Shown here one piece after another: positions 1 to 9,112 of a stretch of DNA of 12,786 bases. The stretch covers positions 1 through 12,786 of the forward strand of contig JAPPKT010000439.1 in NCBI GenBank assembly GCA_028819675.1, read 5' to 3'. The notes below the pieces were generated by a model, which was given only the letters and a program-made list of their open reading frames with translations, was not told the origin of the DNA and made no database searches. The position numbers and the translations under genes are program-made. The first letter of the stretch is position 1; every line of letters begins with the position of its first letter. The DNA is from Caldilineaceae bacterium (GTDB lineage Bacteria > Chloroflexota > Anaerolineae > Caldilineales > Caldilineaceae).

Positions 1-1132
1 TACACGAATACCAGTCGAAGCGGGTTCTCGCCCAATATGGCGTGCCCATCCCCAATGGGGACGTCGCAACTACGCCGGCCGAAGCGCGCGCCATCGCCGA
101 ACAGATCGACAAACCGGTCGTCATCAAGAGCCAGGTGCTGGTCGGCGGACGCGGCAAGGCAGGTGGCATCAAGCTGGCCGGAAATCCGGATGAGGCCGAG
201 GAAGTTGCAGCACAGATACTGGGCATGGACATCAAAGGGCTGACTGTTCAAAAGGTCCTGGTCGACGAAGCCGCTGACATCCGCTCCGAAATCTACCTCG
301 GCGCCGTTCTCGACCGCGGCGCGCGTAGAGTAGCCTTAATGGCCAGCAGCGAGGGCGGCGTTGAAATCGAAGAGGTCGCCGCCCAAACGCCCGAAAAAAT
401 CATCACCGTACATGTCCACCCCCTCCTCGGCATGCAGGGCTACCAGGCCCGCCAGCTGGCATACGGCATCGGACTGCCCAAAGAGCACGTCTCCGCCTTC
501 ACCAGGATCGCGCAGAGCCTCTACCGGGCCTTTGTCGAAAGCGATGCCAGTCTCGCAGAGATCAATCCCCTCGTCATCAATGGCGACAACCAGCTGCAGG
601 CCGTCGACGGCAAAATCCTCCTTGACGACAGCGCCCTACCCCGGCAAAAAGAGCTGGCCGCGATGCGCGACCCTGATGAAGACAGCCCCACCGAAACCGA
701 AGCACGTGAGGTCGGAATCAGCTATATCGATCTCGATGGCGAGATCGGCTGTATGGTGAACGGGGCCGGCCTCGCCATGGCCACGATGGACATCATCAAA
801 CTCTATGGCGGCAGCCCGGCCAACTTCCTCGACATCGGCGGCGGTGCCGGCGCCGACAAGGTACTGGCCGCACTCAGGATCATTCTCCGCGACGCGCGCG
901 TGAAGGCGGTTCTCATCAACATCTTTGGCGGCATCACCCGCTGCGATGAAGTGGCAAACGGCATCGTCGAGGCCATCAACAGCCTCAACGTAAAGGTGCC
1001 GATCGTCGTCCGCATGGTGGGTGTAAACGAGGACGAGGGACGCCAGATCCTGGCCGACTCCAATCTCCCCTCCGCCAACCAGCTCTCAGAAGCCGTCCAG
1101 ATGGCCGTCGCCGCCGCCAAAGGAGAAGGTGC

Positions 1133-1136
<4 letters not shown>
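1..1136 (+). CDS. sucC: Succinyl-CoA synthetase (ADP/GDP-forming) subunit beta, 5'-truncated by window edge
   Basis: Beta subunit of succinyl-CoA ligase, the TCA-cycle enzyme that interconverts succinyl-CoA plus NDP and succinate plus CoA plus NTP in the cytosol, working with SucD. The reading frame is already open at base 3 and begins [13 protein letters not shown], matching the family N-terminus (normally M-x-L/I-HEYQ), so only about three codons lie outside the window and the internal GTG at 42 is not the start. An ATP-grasp segment with GGRGKAGG lies at visible residues 48-55. The C-terminal CoA-ligase flavodoxin-like domain shows [22 protein letters not shown] and [16 protein letters not shown]. 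The visible 377 residues plus the missing start fit the usual length of about 380-390. Its TGA stop overlaps the sucD ATG (ATGA), so the two are translationally coupled. Nothing odd was seen. Confidence 0.97.
1120..1125 (+). promoter_or_regulatory. Ribosome binding site of sucD
   Basis: AAGGAG lies inside the last codons of sucC, 7 bases before the ATG at 1133. It fixes the sucD start at the ATGA overlap with the sucC stop. Confidence 0.75.
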
Positions 1137-1999
<863 letters not shown>

Positions 2000-2002
<3 letters not shown>

Positions 2003-2028
2003 ACACACGTCTGAAACTGTGCTATCAT
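2000..2028 (+). promoter_or_regulatory. Probable sigma-70 type promoter of acs
   Basis: A -10 element TATCAT (2023-2028, five of six consensus bases) is preceded at the right place by an extended -10 TG (2020-2021). A weak -35 TGAACA (2000-2005, four of six) lies 17 bases upstream. Transcription would start near 2035, leaving a leader of about 43 bases before the acs ATG at 2078. The -35 overlaps the sucD stop region. The call is from sequence pattern only. Confidence 0.45.
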
Positions 2029-2065
2029 AGTCGCCAATCCGGAGCCGATCAATAGACACCGAATG

Positions 2066-2073
2066 AAGGAGGG
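2066..2073 (+). promoter_or_regulatory. Shine-Dalgarno sequence that decides the acs start
   Basis: AAGGAGGG lies 4 bases before the ATG at 2078 and overlaps the codons just after the alternative ATG at 2063. The strong match and spacing favour translation from 2078. The ATG at 2063 has no such site in front of it. Confidence 0.7.
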
Positions 2074-2077
2074 AAGA

Positions 2078-4009
<1,932 letters not shown>

Positions 4010-4012
4010 ACC

Positions 4013-4054
4013 AAAACGGGGGCCGGTGCCGCACCAAGACGACGCCGGCCCCCG
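4013..4054 (-). terminator. GC-rich hairpin terminator between convergent acs and scpA
   Basis: Perfect 10-bp inverted repeat: CGGGGGCCGG (4017-4026) pairs with CCGGCCCCCG (4045-4054) around an 18-base loop. On the minus strand the stem is followed directly by TTTT (4016-4013), so it looks like an intrinsic terminator for the scpA transcript, 32 bases after its stop. On the plus strand the stem starts 8 bases after the acs stop but lacks a T tract, so action in that direction is less certain. Confidence 0.7.
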
Positions 4055-4086
4055 CTGCACCGCAACGCAACACCTCTGACTTCCAA

Positions 4087-4839
4087 CTACTGCACGCCGC
4101 GCAGCATTATCTCTCCGAACGTTTCCTCCTGTTCCGCCGCGATCTCCTTCTGCTTTATCAGCTCCAGCACGGCCAAAAAGGTAACGATTACTTCCAGGCG
4201 GTTCCGGCTACAGGACAGAAGCGCCGAAAAGAGTACAGCGCCGCCCGCAGCGCCGTTCCTGCCCCACTGGCCTCTGATCCGTTCGCGGATCGCCTCCATC
4301 TTCTCTGCGACGGTGACCGGGTAGGACCGAACAGAAGGTAGGATGGGGTCGCTGGGCAAGTTGTTCAAGGCCCTTTGCGCCGCGTCCGCCAACTTGTCGA
4401 TAGTCAGCGCAGACAGATCCAACCTGCGATCCAGTGCCGGCGGGGCAGAACGCGTGCTTGTCCGCAACCCGATTGAAGCGCGCAGCCGCAACTCGTCTGC
4501 CCCCTCCCTGAAGCGGCGATAGTCCAGCAGCTGCTGGATCAACTCCTCGCGCTGGCTCTCCCCCTCATCCTCCTCATCTTCCGGGTGGGGCAATAGGCCC
4601 CTGCTCTTGATGTAAAGAAGCCGGGCCGCCACCACCAAAAAGTCGGCCAGCGCATCCGGCTCAATCTCCTGCATCGCCTCGATCGCCCGCAGGTACTGGT
4701 CCGTGATCGCAACCAGCGACACTTCCGTAATATCCAGTTCCTCACGTTCGATCAAATGGAGCAATAGCCCGATCGGGCCGTCGAAGATCGGGAGACTGAC
4801 GGGGTAGCCCGCGCCGAGGGGATTGAGGTCCGTTTCCAT
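4087..4839 (-). CDS. scpA: Segregation and condensation protein A (bacterial kleisin)
   Basis: Kleisin subunit of the SMC-ScpA-ScpB condensin, which bridges SMC heads and organises and separates the chromosome. The protein has 250 residues, the usual ScpA length. The N-terminal SMC-neck-binding region begins PIFDGPIGLLLHLIEREELDI (about residues 17-37), with the signature ARLLYIKSRGLLP at 72-84. An acidic linker (EDEEDEGE) and a middle helical region follow. The C-terminal winged-helix domain that contacts the SMC head is at about 180-250 (LFSALLSCSRNRLEVIVTFLAVLELIKQ). The ATG at 4839 is 5 bases after the TAG stop of the large amidase gene, so the two are probably co-transcribed and coupled. 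scpB, the common downstream neighbour, is absent here: a hairpin and the convergent acs follow. Confidence 0.95.
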   Translation of the reverse strand: METDLNPLGAGYPVSLPIFDGPIGLLLHLIEREELDITEVSLVAITDQYLRAIEAMQEIEPDALADFLVVAARLLYIKSRGLLPHPEDEEDEGESQREELIQQLLDYRRFREGADELRLRASIGLRTSTRSAPPALDRRLDLSALTIDKLADAAQRALNNLPSDPILPSVRSYPVTVAEKMEAIRERIRGQWGRNGAAGGAVLFSALLSCSRNRLEVIVTFLAVLELIKQKEIAAEQEETFGEIMLRGVQ

Positions 4840-4844
4840 GCCGC

Positions 4845-7800
4845 CTACGACTCGAGCAGTGACCGGAATCGTCTCTTATTGTAAGCCAGCTGCAGCAGTC
4901 TCTGCGAGGCCGATATCGCATCGGAGTCATCCAGGTGGTCGATCTCTACCCCCGCGTCCACCAGCCGTCTCTCGGCTTCCGCCGTCGATATCGTTCCGGC
5001 CCCCACCAGGGTCACATACCGTGCCTCAAGCGCATCTTCCAGGAATGTGCCCGCCACTGGCTTGAACTCGTCAAAATAGTGGCTTGCCTCCGCCACCGTT
5101 CTGGTCATCGACTCCTCGGACGGAAAAAGGACGTAATGATACGGAGGAACTCCGCTCTGAACGCGCTCGATCTCTCCGATGAGCGTGTCGCGCCATCTCT
5201 TTCCCTCCAACCATTCACTGCCCGGGCAAGGCGTGGAATTGTACGAAAACTCATTGTGGCCCAAAACATCGGTAAGTTGCAACGCAAACTCCTGCAACAA
5301 CCATGCAATCAGACGCGCCCCGGAGTGTATCTGCTGCGGCGTTGGCGTTGAACCGTTCATAAAGCTGCCGGCGAAAGCAACGCCAATCGCGTATGAGTTG
5401 TGCCTGTCGACGTGGTGCGTACGCAGCGCCACCGGCTGAGTCTGCAGGATTTCGCCGTCTGGAGGGATGAAATAATGGTATCCGATACCCGACCAGGCAC
5501 TCTTCCCCCGGTCAAGGTCTTCGTCAACGTGTGTCTGGGCGATGCGCTCGGGCCCGACGTGGGGTGCCAGCGCCGTATGATGGATCGCTATGTGGGTTAT
5601 GGCTGCCAGTTGCCGCCGACGGTACTGCATCGTAGGATGTCTGGGCAAAGCATGGCTGATGTCCCGAATCTGAGGCCGGGCTACCCGCTCCCTCTGAAGC
5701 GGCTGCTCCCGCGCGTCCGGGACCTCCTTCCGCAACCGCCCACCTTCGCCGCCCAGCGCTTCCATCTGGCTGCTCGTCGACTGCTGGCCATTCGCCCCGG
5801 TACCCGCCCTTCCTTCGATTATCGCATCATCCGTCGCTGCCGGATCGTCCCCAGTCCGCACCGCGTTGATCAGGACGTCCTTCCAACGCCGTCCCTGCAG
5901 CCACTGCTCTCCGGGAGAGGTGTGGTTGATGAATTCGTTCACCCCGCGTATACTGGCCAGCGTCAACTGCGGGAACTCCTCCATCAGCCAGGCGATCAAT
6001 TGCCGCCCCGAACTGATCTGATCCGGGGTTGGTATATCATCATTGAACTCCCCGGCGAAGCCGATGTTGATCGCACGCGCAATGTACGGAACTTTGCCGT
6101 CAACCGCTTCCAGCAGCGGTTGAGTCTGGTAGATCGCGCCGTTGGAGGCAATGAAGAACTGATAAAGAATCCCCGGCAGGCGACGATGGAACGCCGCTGC
6201 AATCGTCTGCAGCGGCGTGATTGGCGGCGCAGCCGTGTGATTGATGACGATAAATTCGACATCGCCCGCCTCTCGCCGGACAAAGCGCTGCGGATCTCGC
6301 GGCAGGCGCTCGACCACATCTTCCATCGGCGGTCTCGACGCCGGGATCCTCCCCGGCCCGGGCGCGCCCGGGCTGTCCGTCGATTCGGGAGTCCCCTCTT
6401 CCACCTCTTCTGTCGGCGGTGAAAGCGGCGATTCAGTGAGAAAATGGTCGATATTCTCGTTCAGCGCAATCTTCCAGGCAGGGCCGCTTTCGAACGTTCT
6501 TCCTGGGCTGGACGTGTCCAGCAGCTCGCACATGCCAACCACGCTCTGTGCTGTCAACTGGAATCGAGACAGCATCCAGGCGCACAACGCCGCGGTCGCC
6601 GTTAGCTGCGCCGCCTCCGGCGCAGCTTCGTCGAAGTTGCCTTCCAGGCAGATGTTCACCCCTGTCAGGCTCCAATCCGCCTCATCGTTTACCACGGCCT
6701 CAACCGGGGCCACCTGCAATATCTCTCCGGTCTCCAACACAAAGTAATGATATGCAATCCCAGGATAGCCCTGCGCGATATGGGCCTGCGCAACCGTCTC
6801 AATCGGCACGCCTGTTGGTGCAGCTGTGTGACATATCACCAGCCTCCGGATCTGGTCGAGTGTGCGCAGTGCGAACGGATTCTCTCCGTGCGGCAGCGCA
6901 TGAGAGATATCGACAACCTGTGGCCCCTCGAACACAGTAGAAGAACGCGCTTCCGCCCGCACTTGCAATTCAGGTGTCGGTTCCGGCCGCGGCGCCGGTT
7001 CAACCGTTACTCTTTCCTGCTCTACAGTCTCAGTTTCGGGCACAGGATCCTTCTCGGCATCAGCCGTCTCGGGCGCCGCGCTCACACTCAACCAGCGGGT
7101 AAGAATGTCCGACTGCATGGTCTGGAACCAGTTTTCGCCGCCGCTGATCAGGTCCAGAACTAACGTGTAGTTCCCTGGATGGTCGGGGATAACCATCTGC
7201 GCTTCAATGGTGACCGTCTCGCCCGGCGCTACGTCGTCGGGCAGTTCAGTCAGTACGGGACGGCCGTCGGGGAATGGAAGCTCTCGCCGGTTCTGAAAAA
7301 AGTGATAACCGAGGGCGACCGGTTGCGGACCCCGCGCCGGCCATGCGATTGTACCGATGTTTCGGATCGTCACCGGGAAGCTGACACGCTGGCCCGGGTA
7401 AAGCGGGCTGGGGGGCTTCCCCTTCAGCCACTGCACCCGGTACACCATCCCGCGGCCCATCCGCATCTCTTCGGTAACGTCGACCTCTGCCCGCCCCTCT
7501 ACTGCCTCTGTCGGCCTGCTCGCCGCCCCCAGGTCCGGCTGGAGCTCCGGTTGGCGTTCAAACTGCGGCCTGACCTTCCGCTCCTTCTGGCCCTGCTCGG
7601 CACCTATGTTCCATCGATATTCGTGCCGCAACGCAGCCCGAAAATCTTCTATGACGCCCTCTTTCCCCTTGATGTGCCAGCGGTCCAGTTGCGGCCACCT
7701 GTACAACACCAGCGCCTGAATCTTCTGCGCGTTCTGCCGGTTCCAACGATCGATTTCGGCGTAGGCTGCCTGAATCCACCCCCGGTTTACGTTCTCCCAA

Positions 7801-8657
7801 GGTCCGCCCTGGTCGGTTTCCGTTACGTACACGGGCAAATGGCGCATGTTGACCGGAATCGCATGCATGAAGTCCCGGTATGCTTGGAAGTGACAGTGAT
7901 GCTTGGAAAAGTCCGGCAGTTTGCTGTTATCCAGTATCAAGGTGGGGTTCGCCCCGTGCGTAAAGGTATGCAACGTGATTCCGTCGCAGCCGTTCGCGCC
8001 GCACTGCAGCAAAATGTCCTGAAAATACTTTACCCAGTCGCCGTTCGGATTGCCGGGATACACCGTCTGCGTATTCCACGGCGCTACCGCGCCCACCAAC
8101 ACCTGGTCCTTTTCATGGCCTTCCACCCCGTGAATCGCCTGCCGGCACATACTATAGCAGTTGGCATAGAGTTGGGGCGTGATCAGCTCCTCATCGTCCC
8201 TTACTGCCTTTGCTTCCTCCCTGTCGGTCGCGCTAAGCAGTGCGCTGAACCGTTCCGGCAAACTGCGCATTGTCGGGTCACCCGCAGGCGCCTCACCAAA
8301 GTGCCTGCGCGTTTCGAGGGCTGACGCCGCACTGGGGCGTCCGATCGCATAGTTCATCTCGTTGCCAATCATCCAGCGGCTGCATCCCTTGCTGGCGGCA
8401 ACAAAATTAGCGCAGCGACGCGCGAAGTTGGCGTATTCGCTGCTCAGCGGCAGCGTTCCCTGGGGAAAGTAGCCATTGTTCAGGCAAACGATGACGCCCA
8501 AACCCTGACGACTTAGTGAACTGTAATCTCTGCCCGTGAGATCGTTCGGATCATGCCCCACAACTTCGCTGAAGACAATCCAGCCCTGCTTTCTGGCCGC
8601 GCGCATATGATCTTCGCCGCCAAAGTCATGGATGCCAAAGATGAATTCGCTACTCAC
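4845..8657 (-). CDS. Multidomain cell-wall protein: GH-A-like TIM barrel, NBR1-type Ig domain, three amidase_2/PGRP repeats
   Basis: A 1270-residue protein starting at GTG (8657); an in-frame stop lies 15 bases upstream and the only alternative codon between is CTG. Residues 1-355 look like a glycoside-hydrolase clan A barrel, with a WMIGNEMNY acid/base-type Glu100 and a VYVTETDQGG nucleophile-type Glu280. Residues 408-525 form an Ig-like domain with the N-x-G-x-x-x-W-P pattern (Trp439) of NBR1 central domains. Pro/Glu-rich linkers separate three amidase_2 (N-acetylmuramoyl-L-alanine amidase, PGRP fold) repeats at 581-740, 780-933 and 997-1163. Repeat 3 keeps the zinc ligands His1026 (in IHHT), His1134 (GHNEF) and Cys1144 (PCPG). 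Repeats 1 and 2 have Cys609/Met709/Ser717 and Asn806/Val906/Ser914 instead. Residues 1172-1270 are unrecognised. No signal peptide or membrane segment is visible. The likely role is peptidoglycan binding with one active amidase; the glycosidase substrate is unknown. scpA follows 5 bases downstream. Confidence 0.85.
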   Translation of the reverse strand: MSSEFIFGIHDFGGEDHMRAARKQGWIVFSEVVGHDPNDLTGRDYSSLSRQGLGVIVCLNNGYFPQGTLPLSSEYANFARRCANFVAASKGCSRWMIGNEMNYAIGRPSAASALETRRHFGEAPAGDPTMRSLPERFSALLSATDREEAKAVRDDEELITPQLYANCYSMCRQAIHGVEGHEKDQVLVGAVAPWNTQTVYPGNPNGDWVKYFQDILLQCGANGCDGITLHTFTHGANPTLILDNSKLPDFSKHHCHFQAYRDFMHAIPVNMRHLPVYVTETDQGGPWENVNRGWIQAAYAEIDRWNRQNAQKIQALVLYRWPQLDRWHIKGKEGVIEDFRAALRHEYRWNIGAEQGQKERKVRPQFERQPELQPDLGAASRPTEAVEGRAEVDVTEEMRMGRGMVYRVQWLKGKPPSPLYPGQRVSFPVTIRNIGTIAWPARGPQPVALGYHFFQNRRELPFPDGRPVLTELPDDVAPGETVTIEAQMVIPDHPGNYTLVLDLISGGENWFQTMQSDILTRWLSVSAAPETADAEKDPVPETETVEQERVTVEPAPRPEPTPELQVRAEARSSTVFEGPQVVDISHALPHGENPFALRTLDQIRRLVICHTAAPTGVPIETVAQAHIAQGYPGIAYHYFVLETGEILQVAPVEAVVNDEADWSLTGVNICLEGNFDEAAPEAAQLTATAALCAWMLSRFQLTAQSVVGMCELLDTSSPGRTFESGPAWKIALNENIDHFLTESPLSPPTEEVEEGTPESTDSPGAPGPGRIPASRPPMEDVVERLPRDPQRFVRREAGDVEFIVINHTAAPPITPLQTIAAAFHRRLPGILYQFFIASNGAIYQTQPLLEAVDGKVPYIARAINIGFAGEFNDDIPTPDQISSGRQLIAWLMEEFPQLTLASIRGVNEFINHTSPGEQWLQGRRWKDVLINAVRTGDDPAATDDAIIEGRAGTGANGQQSTSSQMEALGGEGGRLRKEVPDAREQPLQRERVARPQIRDISHALPRHPTMQYRRRQLAAITHIAIHHTALAPHVGPERIAQTHVDEDLDRGKSAWSGIGYHYFIPPDGEILQTQPVALRTHHVDRHNSYAIGVAFAGSFMNGSTPTPQQIHSGARLIAWLLQEFALQLTDVLGHNEFSYNSTPCPGSEWLEGKRWRDTLIGEIERVQSGVPPYHYVLFPSEESMTRTVAEASHYFDEFKPVAGTFLEDALEARYVTLVGAGTISTAEAERRLVDAGVEIDHLDDSDAISASQRLLQLAYNKRRFRSLLES
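5218..5669 (-). other. Third amidase_2 repeat, the only one with intact zinc site
   Basis: Encodes about residues 997-1147 of the large protein. It contains IAIHHT (ligand His1026), GIGYHYFI with the Tyr found in zinc amidases of this fold, GHNEF (ligand His1134) and TPCPG (ligand Cys1144). This is the His-His-Cys set known from T7 lysozyme and catalytic PGRPs. Established family knowledge predicts amidase activity here and not in the other two repeats. Confidence 0.75.
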
Positions 8658-9112
8658 AGGTCGCAGAGGTTGTCAGATTCAAAATGGGTGGAGGCCGCTG
8701 GCCCATATCTCTCGTGGAATTAATCGTTGCGGTCGTAACATCCCAACCGCTCCATCATTCTTCGTCAGTGTTCTGGTAGACCAACTGATGCCTCGTGCAA
8801 ACGGGGAAGGTCGGGCACAGTTTCAAAGGCCAAAACATTGTAATACAGGGGAAAAATTTCAGCAAACAACCGCAAAAAAAGTCCGTTTGAGCAGCGCCTC
8901 TGAGGGCATCTGCAGCACCCACTTTCGGGCACTCCGCTCAGCGCAATGTCCGCTCCCGGGCCCTGGCCGGCTACCCCTTCTTCATACCCGGGGCGGCCAA
9001 GGACGGGGAAATCTGGTGGAATCTTTCTGTGCCTCGTAACCTGGAGGGCCGGATCGTAGCAGAGTCCAGTCTGTACGAGAACAATGCCCACCACAAAGCG
9101 GACAAGCCTGTC
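8658..9112. other. 455-bp intergenic region upstream of the amidase gene
   Basis: No convincing gene is seen on either strand. Short open frames exist (8632-9039 plus, 8765-9094 minus, 8891-9316 plus), but none has a recognisable domain, a good ribosome site or coding-like composition. On the minus strand the helicase-like gene ends at 9113. A run of seven T's lies at 8880-8874, about 10 bases after an imperfect hairpin (8913-8891), too loose to call a terminator. A possible promoter lies at 8837-8865. The 8821-8880 segment is clearly more AT-rich than its surroundings. Confidence 0.6.
8837..8865 (-). promoter_or_regulatory. Possible promoter of the amidase-scpA transcript
   Basis: On the minus strand TTGCTG (8865-8860) and TACAAT (8842-8837, five of six consensus bases) are separated by 17 bases, in a T-rich patch preceded by a seven-T run. 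Transcription would begin near 8830, giving a leader of about 170 bases before the GTG at 8657. The -35 matches only its TTG, so the call is tentative. Confidence 0.35.

Noticed and set aside
42..44. GTG at 42 as the sucC start
   Set aside because: The upstream in-frame residues [13 protein letters not shown] match the conserved family N-terminus, so the gene runs off the window edge.
5400..6422. 340-residue plus-strand open frame
   Set aside because: Antisense to the amidase repeats; Arg/Pro-rich shadow without any recognisable motif.
7179..8324. 381-residue plus-strand open frame
   Set aside because: Antisense to the glycosidase-like and Ig domains, whose motifs are clear on the minus strand.
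8874..8913. Rho-independent terminator for the helicase-like gene
   Set aside because: The stem is only 4 plus 3 bp with an internal loop and lies 10 bases from the T run and 200 bases past the stop; not canonical.
8765..9094. 109-residue minus-strand and overlapping plus-strand frames (8632-9039, 8891-9316) in the gap
   Set aside because: No ribosome site, domain or coding-like composition; they overlap promoter-like and AT-rich sequence.
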